Positions 52,524 to 61,273 of a stretch of 64,000 nucleotides of DNA are shown piece after piece (within the stretch, counting starts at the first letter, position 1; each line of letters begins with the position of its first letter). The position numbers were made by a program, and so were the translations under genes. Source of the DNA: Peteryoungia wuzhouensis (GTDB lineage Bacteria > Pseudomonadota > Alphaproteobacteria > Rhizobiales > Rhizobiaceae); assembly GCF_003205195.1 (NCBI RefSeq), contig NZ_QJRY01000006.1, positions 186,001 to 250,000 of the forward strand, written 5' to 3'. The notes under the pieces are model-generated. The model was not told where the DNA came from. It saw nothing but the letters and a program-made list of their open reading frames with translations, and did not search any database.

Positions 52524-53626
52524 TCTGCGGCCTCCTTCATATCTGTCTGGGGGATAGCGCTTGCCTCGTGCTTCGCCCGCATCCGGCGCACAAGATCGAG
52601 CTCCGCCTGGAAGTCGACGTAATGCGGCAGCTTCAGGTGCTCGACAAAGCCGGTCGCCTGCACGTTGTCGCAATGGGAGATGACGAATTCCTCGTCCTGG
52701 GCTGGGGCGACGACATCCTCACCGAATTCTTCCGTGCGAAGCGCCCGGTCGACGAGCGACATGGACATGGCCTTGCGTTCGCTCTGGCCGAAGACAAGGC
52801 CGTAGCCACGGGTAAACTGCGGTGGCGCCTTGGCCGAGCCCTTGAACTGGTTGACCATCTGGCATTCGGTCACCCGGATTTCGCCGAGCGAGACGGCAAA
52901 GCCGAGTTCCGGAACATCGAACTCCACCTCGACCAGACCCATGCGGATTTCGCCGACAAAGGGATGGGTGCGGCCATAACCACGCTGGGTGGAGTAGGCG
53001 AGTGCCAAGAGGAAACCTTCATCACCACGGGCGAGCGACTGCAGGCGCAGGTCACGCGGCATCGGAAATTCCATCGGTTCGCGGGTGATGTCGCCGGCTA
53101 GATGATCCTCTGGCATCTCGCCATCCGGCTCGATCAGGCCTTCGCCGTCGAGGATGTCGGAGACGCGCATGACCGGCTCATGGGTGTCGTCGCGCAGCTC
53201 CGGACCGGCAATCTCGTCGTCTTCCAGCAACGTCGGATCGAGCAGACGATGCGTGTAGTCGAAGGTCGGCCCGAGCAGCTGGCCGCCGGGGAGATCTTTG
53301 TAGGTGGCGGACACGCGCCGCTCGACCCGCATGGATCCTGTCTCCACCGGCAGCGAGGTGCCGAAGCGGGGAAGGGTGGTGCGATAGGCGCGCAAGAGAA
53401 AGATCGCCTCGATCATGTCGCCCCGCGCCTGCTTGAGCGAGAGCGCTGCAAGCTTTACGTCATAAAGCGAGGCCTCGGCCATGACCCGGTCGACGGAGAG
53501 GCCGAGCTGGGCAACGATCTGGTCGATGGTGACCGAGGGCAGGTTGCGATCGCCGCGACGACGGTCGGCGAGCAGGCGATGGGCGTTGGCGATGGCCTTT
53601 TCGCCACCCTTGACGGCAACATACAT
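52520..53626 (-). CDS. phnI: C-P lyase core subunit PhnI
   Basis: Core subunit, 368 aa, which with PhnGHL forms the nucleosidase/phosphonate-transfer activity; E. coli PhnI alone is a purine nucleosidase. The N-terminus MYVAVKGGEKAIANAHRLL is the family hallmark. It begins three bases after phnH and overlaps phnJ by four, consistent with a co-translated core complex. Confidence 0.95.
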   Translation of the reverse strand: MYVAVKGGEKAIANAHRLLADRRRGDRNLPSVTIDQIVAQLGLSVDRVMAEASLYDVKLAALSLKQARGDMIEAIFLLRAYRTTLPRFGTSLPVETGSMRVERRVSATYKDLPGGQLLGPTFDYTHRLLDPTLLEDDEIAGPELRDDTHEPVMRVSDILDGEGLIEPDGEMPEDHLAGDITREPMEFPMPRDLRLQSLARGDEGFLLALAYSTQRGYGRTHPFVGEIRMGLVEVEFDVPELGFAVSLGEIRVTECQMVNQFKGSAKAPPQFTRGYGLVFGQSERKAMSMSLVDRALRTEEFGEDVVAPAQDEEFVISHCDNVQATGFVEHLKLPHYVDFQAELDLVRRMRAKHEASAIPQTDMKEAAE

Positions 53627-53629
53627 GGC

Positions 53630-54238
53630 TCAGGCCTCCAGATGGCGGATCTTGGTGGTGCGCGGCAGGGCCAGAAACTGGCGGCCACAGGTCAAAACGA
53701 CATCGACACCACGCGGAAACTGGGCGCGGTTGTCGGTCCACTGACGCAGGAACGTATCGGACAAACCCTTCGGCGCGATCGTCTCGGTCTCGCGAATGCC
53801 GGGGCCGCGCAGCTCAAGGCGAGGGCCGCCCTCCAGGCTCTGCACTTCAAGGATCAATGTCGTCGACCGGTCGGGATAATCCTGGCTGCCGAGGGTGAAA
53901 TGGGCAAGTGACGGCGGCTGGGCGCCCGCCTCGACAAAGGCGAATTTCGCTTCGGTCTTTTCCGGCGTCAGGGGCGCTCCGGTGTGGAAACCGATCCAGC
54001 CAGGCAGGGCGGACTTCGACAGCGTGGAGGTCAGCCAGACCGGCGTGTCATGATCGCACAACGTCAAGAGCAGGGCGCCGGCCGCGGCACCGAGCGGTGA
54101 GGGGGGCGCAACGCGTGGCAGCACGGAGCCGATTGTGCCCGGCCGCGCCATGGCGTCCATCACGGCACGAAACACCGTCTGGGCATCGAAGACGGCATCG
54201 GCAAAGCCGCCGACCAGGCTTTCAGTCGTCTGGGTCAT
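53630..54238 (-). CDS. phnH: C-P lyase core subunit PhnH
   Basis: Core subunit, 202 aa, PLP-transferase-like fold without the cofactor. Recognised by FADAVFDAQTVFRAVMDAMA near the N-terminus and FHTGAPLTPEKTEAKFAFVE in the middle. Its ATG overlaps the phnG stop (TGATG). It is expected to dimerise within the PhnGHIJ complex. Confidence 0.93.
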   Translation of the reverse strand: MTQTTESLVGGFADAVFDAQTVFRAVMDAMARPGTIGSVLPRVAPPSPLGAAAGALLLTLCDHDTPVWLTSTLSKSALPGWIGFHTGAPLTPEKTEAKFAFVEAGAQPPSLAHFTLGSQDYPDRSTTLILEVQSLEGGPRLELRGPGIRETETIAPKGLSDTFLRQWTDNRAQFPRGVDVVLTCGRQFLALPRTTKIRHLEA

Positions 54239-54708
54239 CAGTCTTCTCCCCTGACCATGGTGAAGAAATCCACCTTCGTGGCGGCCGTTTCCTCGCGCGT
54301 CTGGCGAGCCTCGTCTTCAAGGCGTGCAGTGATGTCGGAAAAGAGCCCGGCCTCGAGTGTGGCGAGTGCGGACGCATCCTGTGCCAGCGCATCGATCAAT
54401 GCTGCGAGTGTTGCGGCCTTGCGATCGGTGCCCAAGCGGTACCCGTGACCGACCCGGCCGTCGCTGAGGCGAATGCTGGCGCGGCTCATCGTCGCCTCGC
54501 CCAGATTGAAGGGCGCGCCACCGCCACCGATCCGGCCACGGATCATCACGAGGCCCGTTTCAGGGCCGCGCAACAGGGTGTGATCGGGAACATCACCGAG
54601 GCCGGCGAGTGCCGTCTCGAGTTCCGGTCTTGTGGCGCGGGCAAGCAGATCGACGATCCGCTTGCGCGCCGGCATCTCGGCCATTTCAGTCTGAAGGGCT
54701 CTGTTCAT
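54238..54708 (-). CDS. phnG: C-P lyase core subunit PhnG
   Basis: Core subunit, 156 aa, close to E. coli PhnG (150). The stretch ETGLVMIRGRIGGGGAPFNL and EATMSRASIRLSDGRVGHGY identify it. ATG 54708 follows GAGGA; a TTG at 54714 is rejected because it overlaps that site. It is the first gene of the minus-strand phn operon and is divergent from phnF. Confidence 0.93.
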   Translation of the reverse strand: MNRALQTEMAEMPARKRIVDLLARATRPELETALAGLGDVPDHTLLRGPETGLVMIRGRIGGGGAPFNLGEATMSRASIRLSDGRVGHGYRLGTDRKAATLAALIDALAQDASALATLEAGLFSDITARLEDEARQTREETAATKVDFFTMVRGED

Positions 54709-54725
54709 CGGCAATCCTCATAATA

Positions 54726-54761
54726 TCTATTAATATAGACAACCATACAAGTTACTGTATG
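54726..54761. promoter_or_regulatory. Two dyads in the phnG/phnF divergent promoter (candidate PhnF operators)
   Basis: TCTAT-TAAT-ATAGA lies at 54726-54739 and CATACA-AGTTAC-TGTATG at 54744-54761. Both are AT-rich dyads, as are known operators of the HutC/GntR regulators to which PhnF belongs. They sit immediately upstream of phnG and divergent from phnF. Confidence 0.55.
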
Positions 54762-54808
54762 ATTAGAGGCGCGGCGTGACAAGGGTGTGACAGGGGCAGG
54801 CAAAAAGC

Positions 54809-55531
54809 ATGATTCAAAAACAGAAGGGAGTGTCGCTCTGGCGGCAGATTTCCGATCGTATCCGCGCCAACATCGCGGCCGGGCTTTACGACGCCACGGA
54901 CATGCTGCCGGCCGAGACGGCGCTGGCGCAGGAATTCGGGGTCAACCGGCATACGGTGCGGGCAGCCCTTTCGGCGCTTGCGCAGGAGGGGATCGTCAAG
55001 GCATCGCAGGGGCGCGGCACGATGATCGAGCGGCGCGACAAGTTCGATTTCCCGATCGGCCGCAGGACGCGCTTCACCGAGGGCATCGGCGATCAGGCGC
55101 GGGATCTGAAGGGCGTGCTGTTGGCCTCACAGACAGAGGCCGCGTCGGTGGAAGTGCAGAAGCGTCTGGGGCTTACTGCGGGCGAGACAGTGCTGCGGCT
55201 CGACGGCGTGCGCCGGGCAGACGGACGCGCCGTCTCCCGCTCGACCATGTGGTTCCCCGCTGATCGTTTTGCCGGCATAGACGAAGCCTTTGCCGAGAGC
55301 GGCTCGATCACGAAAGCACTCGCCCGCTTCGGCATTGATGACTATTTGCGTGATTCTACGGAAATCTCGGCCGTCCATGCCGAACCGGATGACGTGGCGA
55401 GCCTGGAGCTCACACCCGGCGCCATCGTGCTGGTCACCCGCGCCTTGAACACCGATACGGCGGGCCGGCCGATCCAGTACGCGATCACCCGCTTTCCGGC
55501 CGACCGGGTGCAGTTCACCATCCGCAGCTGA
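54809..55531 (+). CDS. phnF: Phosphonate metabolism transcriptional regulator PhnF (GntR/HutC)
   Basis: GntR-type regulator, 240 aa. The winged helix occupies residues 10-70 (ISDRIRANIAAGLYDATDML then LAQEFGVNRHTVRAALSALA), and the C-terminal UTRA ligand-binding domain follows (LGLTAGETVLRLDGVRRADG). It is divergent from phnG with two dyads between, so it probably represses the phn operon and itself until phosphonate or phosphate-limitation signals appear. Confidence 0.93.
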   Translation: MIQKQKGVSLWRQISDRIRANIAAGLYDATDMLPAETALAQEFGVNRHTVRAALSALAQEGIVKASQGRGTMIERRDKFDFPIGRRTRFTEGIGDQARDLKGVLLASQTEAASVEVQKRLGLTAGETVLRLDGVRRADGRAVSRSTMWFPADRFAGIDEAFAESGSITKALARFGIDDYLRDSTEISAVHAEPDDVASLELTPGAIVLVTRALNTDTAGRPIQYAITRFPADRVQFTIRS

Positions 55532-55566
55532 TCCGAAAGAGCGGGCGAGGGAGGGACTATCGCCGC

Positions 55567-56454
55567 TCAGCAACCACGGCGGTTGAGCGCAACGGAATAG
55601 ACGCTGGTCGAGGCGGTGATGAACAGCACGTGTTTGTGGCGTCCGCCGAAACAGACATTGGAGACGGTCTGCGGCACAAGAATCTTGCCGAGCAGTCGCC
55701 CATCCGGCGCGATGCAATGCACGCCATCACCGGCCGAGGACCAGAGATTGCCGTCCTTATCGACACGCATGCCGTCGGCGCAGCCGGGGGAGATAACCTG
55801 GAACACGTCGCCGCCGGACAGTGACCAGTCGGAGCCGACATCGAAAGCCCTGATGTGCCTGCTATCCTGGGTGAAGATGCGCCCGGTATCCGCTACATAA
55901 AGCCGCTTTTCGTCGGGGCTGAAGCAAAGCCCGTTCGGGCCGTTGAAGTCGGTCAAAACAGCCTTGATCGAACCATCGGGATCGACGCGGTAGACATTGC
56001 AGGGCAATTCCTGCTCAGACTTCGTGCCCTCATAATCCATCGAGATGCCGTAATGTGGATCGGAAAACCAGATCGCACCATCCGAGGCGACGATGACGTC
56101 ATTGGGCGAGTTCAGCCGCTTGCCTTCGAAACTGTCAGCGATAACAGTGATCAAACCGTCGATTTCGGTACGCGTCACCCGCCGCCCGCCATGTTCGCAG
56201 GTGATCAGCCGGCCCTGCCGGTCGCGGGTGTTGCCGTTTGAGAAGTTGGAGGGCGAGCGGAAGACGCTCGTTCCGACGTCGGGAATCCAGCGATACATGC
56301 GGTTGTTCGGGATGTCGGAAAAGACGAGGCAATTCAGGTCACCGAACCAGACGGGACCTTCGACCCAGTCGAAGCCGGCCGCGATTTCCTTGACCGGCGC
56401 ATTGCCGAGCACATAGGTGGAAAAGATCGGATCGACGACTTCGAAGAATGCCAT
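55567..56454 (-). CDS. SMP-30/gluconolactonase family protein
   Basis: Six-bladed beta-propeller lactonase, 295 aa. The metal-binding Glu appears in FDWVEGPVWFGDLN, Asn/Asp residues in LNSPNDVIVASDGAIWFSDP, and later blades in PNGLCFSPDEKRLYVADTG. It would open a sugar lactone, such as gluconolactone, to the acid. ATG 56454 starts the family sequence; an upstream frame is rejected because it crosses the operator. It is divergent from the small GlcG-like gene with a LacI-type operator between them. Confidence 0.88.
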   Translation of the reverse strand: MAFFEVVDPIFSTYVLGNAPVKEIAAGFDWVEGPVWFGDLNCLVFSDIPNNRMYRWIPDVGTSVFRSPSNFSNGNTRDRQGRLITCEHGGRRVTRTEIDGLITVIADSFEGKRLNSPNDVIVASDGAIWFSDPHYGISMDYEGTKSEQELPCNVYRVDPDGSIKAVLTDFNGPNGLCFSPDEKRLYVADTGRIFTQDSRHIRAFDVGSDWSLSGGDVFQVISPGCADGMRVDKDGNLWSSAGDGVHCIAPDGRLLGKILVPQTVSNVCFGGRHKHVLFITASTSVYSVALNRRGC

Positions 56455-56484
56455 TGCGATTGCCTCCCGCGTGCGTACATGGTC

Positions 56485-56498
56485 TGATATCGATAACA
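56485..56498. promoter_or_regulatory. LacI-type operator, copy 1
   Basis: TGATATCGATAACA is identical to 61694-61707 and shares its right half with the perfect palindrome at 59055-59078. It lies between the divergent SMP-30 and GlcG-like genes. Confidence 0.68.
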
Positions 56499-56534
56499 TA
56501 AACGGCTTTTGTCGCAAGCAGGAGACAGACCGAG

Positions 56535-56954
56535 ATGAGCTTTACACAGGAAAGCGCCCGCCTGACGGATGCCGGCGTGCTGGCCATGCAGTCGGCCGCG
56601 ATCGAGGCCGCATCCAGCATGGGCCAGCCGCAATGCATCGTCATCGTCGATCAGAGCGGGGTGGTCCTAAGCTCCTTCCGGATGAGCGGGTCGCGCTTCC
56701 TGTCGCTGAAGAGCGCGCTGGCCAAGGCCCGCACGGCAGCCTCGATCAACGGTCCGAGCGCCAGCATTCCCGAACATGCCCGGCTGCTTCTGGCCGGCGC
56801 CACGCAAGGGGCGGTGACGGGCCTCAAAGGTGGACTTCCGATCCGCATCAAGGGCGTCCTCGTCGGCGCCATCGGCGTCGGCTCCGGCTCGGGCGAGCAG
56901 GATGAGGTCGTGGCACAGGCGGCGCTGGCTGCGATCGGCGCAGAAGCCGTCTGA
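56535..56954 (+). CDS. GlcG/HbpS family protein (DUF336)
   Basis: Small protein of 139 aa of the GlcG/HbpS-like heme-binding family (PF03928). The hallmark stretches are SAAIEAASSMGQPQCIVIVD near the N-terminus and GAIGVGSGSGEQDEVVAQAA near the C-terminus. The family role is unsettled: some bind heme and others accompany oxidation of hydroxy acids or diols. Its LacI-type operator and position suggest a role in the sugar-acid pathway. AGGAGACAG precedes the start. Confidence 0.85.
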   Translation: MSFTQESARLTDAGVLAMQSAAIEAASSMGQPQCIVIVDQSGVVLSSFRMSGSRFLSLKSALAKARTAASINGPSASIPEHARLLLAGATQGAVTGLKGGLPIRIKGVLVGAIGVGSGSGEQDEVVAQAALAAIGAEAV

Positions 56955-56974
56955 CTTCGACGATCTGACTATGG

Positions 56975-57008
56975 CGAGGCGACGGGGCAGCCTAATCCCG
57001 CCGCCTCG
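56975..57008. terminator. Bidirectional hairpin between convergent genes
   Basis: The 12-base arm CGAGGCGACGGG pairs with 56997-57008 with one mismatch around a 10-base loop, in the 72-base gap where the GlcG-like and idnD-type genes converge. Confidence 0.58.
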
Positions 57009-57026
57009 AACCTCCTTCGTGCCTGC

Positions 57027-58064
57027 CTACGCCGCCGAAAACGTGATCTGAGCTTTCATCGCCCGGCTGCGATCCGAGGCGATCTCGAAGGCCGAGATGG
57101 CATCGGACAGCGGCACGGTATGGGTGATCAGCGGCTTCACATCGATCAGGCCCTTGCGCATCAGTTCTACCCCTGTCGCGAACTCCTCGTGGAAGCGGAA
57201 GGAGCCGCGTAGCTCCAGTTCCTTCGACGTAATCGCCATCATCGGCAGGCTCATGTCTCCGCCGAGGCCAAGCTGGACGATGACGCCGCGCGGGCGGAGT
57301 GCCGCAATCCCCCCTGCAAGCGCCACAGCGGCGCCCGAGCATTCATAGAGCACGTCGAACGTGCCCTTGTCGACCGAATAGGCAGCCAGGGCTGCCGGCT
57401 CGTCCTTCGTATTGATCACCCGGTCGGCCCCGGCGGCCTTTGCCATGGCAAGCGTGAAGTCCGAGAGGTCAGTGGCAACAATTTCCTTCGCCCCCGCCCG
57501 TCTTGCGGACAGGATCGACAAGATGCCGATCGGACCGCAGCCCGTGACGAGCACGCGCTTGCCCAGCATCTCGCCGGCACGACGCGTCGCATGCAGCGTG
57601 ACCGCCAGCGGTTCTGCCATGGCGGCTTCACCGGCCGAAAGCCCATCGGCCGCGACGCACTGGATGGCATCCGCCACCAGACTTTCCCTGAACGCGCCCT
57701 GGATATGGGGAAAGGGCATGGGGCTGCCGTAAAAGCGCATGTTGAGGCACTGGTTGTGCAGGCCGGCCTCACAATAGCGGCAGCTGCGGCAGGGGCGGGA
57801 CGGGGAGACCGCCACCAGCTGCCCGACCTCCAGCCCGGTCACGCCGGCGCCGAGCTCTTCGACCACGGCCGAGACCTCATGGCCAAGGATCATCGGCTCT
57901 TTCAGGCGCACCGCACCGAAGCCGCCATGATTGTAATAATGCAGGTCACTGCCGCAGATCCCGCCGGTGGCGAGCCGCAAGCGGACTTCTCCCGGGCCCG
58001 GGGCGATTTCAGGTGTTTCCTCGATGCGAACATCCTTGGCCGCATGGGCGACAATGGCTTTCAT
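57027..58064 (-). CDS. idnD: Zinc-dependent alcohol dehydrogenase, L-idonate 5-dehydrogenase type
   Basis: Medium-chain zinc dehydrogenase, 345 aa. Catalytic zinc ligands occur in GGICGSDLHYYNHGG and ILGHEVSAVVEELG. The structural zinc is held by the four cysteines of CRSCRYCEAGLHNQC, and the Rossmann motif is VTGCGPIGILSILSARRAGA. It would oxidise L-idonate to 5-ketogluconate, or a related sugar acid. ATG 58064 starts the family sequence MKAIVAHAAKDVRI. It is downstream of the 2-hydroxyacid dehydrogenase gene on the minus strand. The symbol reflects similarity and neighbourhood. Confidence 0.84.
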   Translation of the reverse strand: MKAIVAHAAKDVRIEETPEIAPGPGEVRLRLATGGICGSDLHYYNHGGFGAVRLKEPMILGHEVSAVVEELGAGVTGLEVGQLVAVSPSRPCRSCRYCEAGLHNQCLNMRFYGSPMPFPHIQGAFRESLVADAIQCVAADGLSAGEAAMAEPLAVTLHATRRAGEMLGKRVLVTGCGPIGILSILSARRAGAKEIVATDLSDFTLAMAKAAGADRVINTKDEPAALAAYSVDKGTFDVLYECSGAAVALAGGIAALRPRGVIVQLGLGGDMSLPMMAITSKELELRGSFRFHEEFATGVELMRKGLIDVKPLITHTVPLSDAISAFEIASDRSRAMKAQITFSAA

Positions 58065-58075
58065 CTCACAGATCC

Positions 58076-59023
58076 TCACAGAACTGGTGTCGGCAGGGGA
58101 TTGCCGGCGAAATGGGCGGTCAGGTTGTCGCACACGAGCTTGCCCATCGCCTGGCGGGTCTCGATCGTGCCGGAGGCGTGGTGCGGCTGGACAAGCACAT
58201 TGTCGAGCTTGAGGAAACGTGGATTGAGCTTTGGCTCGCCTTCGAAGACATCGAGCGCAGCCGAACCGAGCGCACCGCTTTCCAGGGCGTCCAGCAGGGC
58301 CTCTTCATCGATATTCGAGGCGCGGGATATGTTGATCAGCATGCCCTCGGCCCCAAGCGCTGCAATCACATCTCGCCCAACGATGTGGCGGGTGTCGGCA
58401 GAGGCCACGAGCGTGACAAATAGGAAGTCCGAGCGCTCGGCGAGCTTGACCGGATCAGCAATGAACTCCATGCCCTCTGCGAAAGACTTCGGCCCGACAT
58501 CGCTATAGGCGATCTCCATGTCGAACCCCTTCAGACGTTTCGCCACCTCGAAGCCGATACGCCCGAGGCCGAGCACGCCGGCACGGCGCCCCCAGACGCG
58601 ACGCTTCAGCGGATAGAGTCCCTTGGACGCCCAGCTGCCATCCTTCACCCAGGTTTCGGCACCAATCATGCCGCGCGACTGGCAGAGCATCATGGCAACG
58701 CCGAGATCGGCGACATCATTGGTGAGCACGTCAGGCGTGTTGGTGACGCGGATTCCGCGCTCGCGGCAGGCGGCCAGATCGACCGCATCGAAGCCCACGC
58801 CATAGACGGAGATGATCTCGAGATTGGGGCAGGCCTCGATCATCGCGCTGTTGGCGCCGAGTTCACCGCGGGTCGCAATGCCCCGGATCTCAGGTCCGAC
58901 CTTGGCGAGGAACGCACCCTTGTCTTCGGCCTCGAAATAGCGATGCACGGCAAAGGCTTCGTTCAGCGGTTCCTCGTCCCATTGTGGATAGGGACCCACC
59001 TGCAGGATGCCGGGTTTCGCCAT
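58076..59023 (-). CDS. D-isomer-specific 2-hydroxyacid dehydrogenase (2-ketogluconate/glyoxylate reductase type)
   Basis: NAD(P)-dependent 2-hydroxyacid dehydrogenase, 315 aa. The nucleotide-binding motif GVLGLGRIGFEVAKRL and the C-terminal catalytic His in VLVQPHHASGTIETR are present, along with Arg in LVASADTRHIVG. GGAGGAG precedes the ATG. In this cluster it most plausibly reduces 2-ketogluconate or another 2-keto sugar acid. It is divergent from the SDR gene across the perfect operator palindrome. Confidence 0.88.
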   Translation of the reverse strand: MAKPGILQVGPYPQWDEEPLNEAFAVHRYFEAEDKGAFLAKVGPEIRGIATRGELGANSAMIEACPNLEIISVYGVGFDAVDLAACRERGIRVTNTPDVLTNDVADLGVAMMLCQSRGMIGAETWVKDGSWASKGLYPLKRRVWGRRAGVLGLGRIGFEVAKRLKGFDMEIAYSDVGPKSFAEGMEFIADPVKLAERSDFLFVTLVASADTRHIVGRDVIAALGAEGMLINISRASNIDEEALLDALESGALGSAALDVFEGEPKLNPRFLKLDNVLVQPHHASGTIETRQAMGKLVCDNLTAHFAGNPLPTPVL

Positions 59024-59054
59024 TCTCGTCTCCTCCCATGGAAATGTCTTGACA

Positions 59055-59078
59055 GTTTATGTTATCGATAACATAAAC
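59055..59078. promoter_or_regulatory. Perfect 24-bp LacI-type operator palindrome, copy 2
   Basis: The 24-bp stretch is an exact palindrome with core ATGTTATCGATAACAT, matching the ATGTTA-N4-TAACAT consensus of E. coli GntR/IdnR operators. It lies midway between the divergent 2-hydroxyacid dehydrogenase and SDR genes. The likely binder is the LacI-family protein at 61718. Confidence 0.8.
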
Positions 59079-59119
59079 GCGATCAAAGGTGCTTGTCGAG
59101 ACAAAATGTGGAGGAAACC

Positions 59120-59878
59120 ATGTCGCTGAAACTTTTCGATCTGAGCGGTCGTCGCGCGCTGGTCACCGGCTCGTCACAGGGCATCGGCCTGGCGCTGGCC
59201 AAGGGTCTCAGCGATGCGGGGGCGCAGATCGTGCTCAACGGTCGCGATCCGGCAAAGCTTGCAGAGGCAGCCTCGCAGTTTGCCAAACCCGTCCAGATCC
59301 TGAATTTCGACGTGACCGATCATGGCGCCGCCCGCAGCGCCATCGACGGCTTCGAAGCGGAACACGGCGCGATCGATATCCTCGTCAACAATGCCGGCAT
59401 GCAGCATCGCGGACCGCTCGAAGAATTCCCCGAAGACGCCTTCGAGCGCCTGCTGAAAACCAATATCTCCAGCGTCTTCAATGTCGGTCAGGCTGCTGCC
59501 CGGCACATGATCAAGCGCGGTTGCGGCAAGATCATCAACATTGCGAGCGTCCAGACCGCACTGGCCCGGCCCTCGATCGCGCCCTATACGGCGACCAAGG
59601 GTGCCGTCGGCAACCTGACCAAGGGTATGGCGACCGATTGGGCGAAATACGGGCTGCAATGCAATGCCATTGCACCGGGTTATTTCGACACGCCGCTCAA
59701 TGCAGCGCTCGTTGCCGATCCGGAATTTTCCGCCTGGCTGCAAAAGCGCACGCCCGCCGGTCGCTGGGGCAAGGTCGAGGAACTGGTCGGCGCCTGCATC
59801 TTCCTGTCGTCCGATGCCTCGACCTTCGTCAACGGCCATATCCTCTATGTCGACGGCGGCATCACGGTCTCGCTGTGA
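59120..59878 (+). CDS. idnO: Short-chain dehydrogenase, gluconate 5-dehydrogenase type
   Basis: Classical SDR, 252 aa, with TGSSQGIG, NNAG (LVNNAGMQH) and catalytic Ser-Tyr-Lys (IASVQTALARPSIAPYTATKGA). It would reduce 5-ketogluconate to D-gluconate; the next gene encodes gluconokinase. ATG 59120 follows GGAGG; the open frame from 59093 includes that site and is rejected. It starts a five-gene plus-strand run ending with the LacI regulator. The symbol is by similarity and pathway context. Confidence 0.86.
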   Translation: MSLKLFDLSGRRALVTGSSQGIGLALAKGLSDAGAQIVLNGRDPAKLAEAASQFAKPVQILNFDVTDHGAARSAIDGFEAEHGAIDILVNNAGMQHRGPLEEFPEDAFERLLKTNISSVFNVGQAAARHMIKRGCGKIINIASVQTALARPSIAPYTATKGAVGNLTKGMATDWAKYGLQCNAIAPGYFDTPLNAALVADPEFSAWLQKRTPAGRWGKVEELVGACIFLSSDASTFVNGHILYVDGGITVSL

Positions 59879-59879
59879 G

Positions 59880-60389
59880 ATGACAGGCAACCGCAAGGTC
59901 ATCGTGATGGGCGTGGCCGGAAGCGGAAAGTCGTCGGTTGGGGCGGCCCTCCGCACCGCGATGGGAGCGCCTGACATCGACGGAGACGACCTGCATTCGA
60001 CCGACAACATCGCCAAGATGAGTGCCGGGATTGCACTAACCGATGACGATCGCTGGCCCTGGCTCACTCGTATCGGGGAAACGCTTGCCCAGCATCCGGG
60101 CACGATCCTGATCGGCTGTTCAGCGCTGAAACGCGTGTATCGCGACCTCATTCGCAAGACTGCCGGCTCCCCGGTGACCTTCATCCATTGTGCCGGAAGC
60201 CAGGCGCTTATCGCCGAGCGCATGGCGAAACGGCCGGGCCATTTCATGCCGACGTCACTGCTCGACAGCCAGTTTGCAGCCCTTGAACCGCCAAACGCCG
60301 ACAAGGCTGCAATCACGCTGGATATCGCAATGCCGCTGGTCGATCTCGTGGCCAAGGCCATGAAACAATTTTTGGAGGACCGGACATGA
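59880..60389 (+). CDS. gntK: Gluconokinase
   Basis: Carbohydrate kinase of the GntK family, 169 aa. The P-loop is MGVAGSGKSSVGAAL, followed by the family signature DGDDLHSTDNIAKMSAGIAL and LIGCSALKRVYRD. It phosphorylates D-gluconate to 6-phosphogluconate. ATG 59880 begins one base after the SDR stop codon. It overlaps the next gene by four bases. Confidence 0.92.
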   Translation: MTGNRKVIVMGVAGSGKSSVGAALRTAMGAPDIDGDDLHSTDNIAKMSAGIALTDDDRWPWLTRIGETLAQHPGTILIGCSALKRVYRDLIRKTAGSPVTFIHCAGSQALIAERMAKRPGHFMPTSLLDSQFAALEPPNADKAAITLDIAMPLVDLVAKAMKQFLEDRT

Positions 60390-61273
60390 CCCTGAAGATC
60401 GCCCTGATCGGGGCTGGCGCCATGGGCGGCGCCATTGGCACGCGGCTGGTGAAGACCGGCAATGCCCTGACCGTGTTTGATCTCGATCCGGAGAAGGTGG
60501 CGACCCTCACCGCACTCGGTGCGACATCCGCAGCCTCTGCCGCAGACGCGGCCGCCGTCTCCGATTATGTCATTCTCAGCCTCAACGCCCCGAAAATCGT
60601 GCGGGCCGCTGTGCTCGGCAAAGATGGCGTGGCCGATGGTGCACGGCCCGGTACATTGATCATCGACATGTCCTCGATCGATCCGGAGGCGACGAAGGAG
60701 ATTGCGGCAGATGCGGCGGAACGTGGTCTGCGCTGGGTGGACAGCCCCCTTTCTGGTGGGGCACCCAAGGCGCTCACCGGTGAACTCACGCTGATGGCCG
60801 GTGGCAGCGAGCAGGACGTCGCCGACGCCCATGTCGTACTGAAACACGTCGCCAGCAACTACACCCATATGGGCCCGGTTGGCGCCGGCCAGACGACCAA
60901 GTTGATCAACCAGGTGCTGTGTGGCCTAAACTTCCTGGCCGTCGCCGAAGCCACGCAGCTGGCGCTCGATGCCGGCGTCGATGCGGCCAAGATCCCGCAG
61001 GCGCTCAAGGGCGGGCGCGCCGACAGCGCCATCCTGCAGGAATACATGCCGCGCTACGTTGCCCGCGATTATCGCCGCACCGGTCGCATCGACAACATGG
61101 TCAAGGACCTGAACGGCGCCCAGGACCTGGCGCGCCGCGCCAATACGGCGATGCCGCTGACGGCCGTCTGCGCGGAGGTGCATCGCATGCTGACGGCGGC
61201 TGGCCTCGGCGGCGAGGATCAGGCGGCACTGATGGAATATTTCAAGGGAGCGAGGAGCAAGTTGGAGCCATGA
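60386..61273 (+). CDS. NAD(P)-dependent beta-hydroxyacid dehydrogenase (tartronate semialdehyde reductase-like)
   Basis: Beta-hydroxyacid dehydrogenase of the 3-hydroxyisobutyrate/6-phosphogluconate dehydrogenase superfamily, 295 aa. Rossmann motif IALIGAGAMGGAIGTRL, substrate motif DSPLSGGAPKA and catalytic Lys in GQTTKLINQ are present. It could act as 2-hydroxy-3-oxopropionate reductase or on another sugar-acid intermediate. Its start overlaps gntK by four bases, so it is part of the gluconate operon, though it is much shorter than true 6-phosphogluconate dehydrogenase. Confidence 0.88.
   Translation: MTLKIALIGAGAMGGAIGTRLVKTGNALTVFDLDPEKVATLTALGATSAASAADAAAVSDYVILSLNAPKIVRAAVLGKDGVADGARPGTLIIDMSSIDPEATKEIAADAAERGLRWVDSPLSGGAPKALTGELTLMAGGSEQDVADAHVVLKHVASNYTHMGPVGAGQTTKLINQVLCGLNFLAVAEATQLALDAGVDAAKIPQALKGGRADSAILQEYMPRYVARDYRRTGRIDNMVKDLNGAQDLARRANTAMPLTAVCAEVHRMLTAAGLGGEDQAALMEYFKGARSKLEP

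Noticed and set aside
59174-60868. 564-residue minus-strand open frame across idnO, gntK and the beta-hydroxyacid dehydrogenase
   Set aside because: It spans three well-supported plus-strand genes and shows no recognisable motifs.
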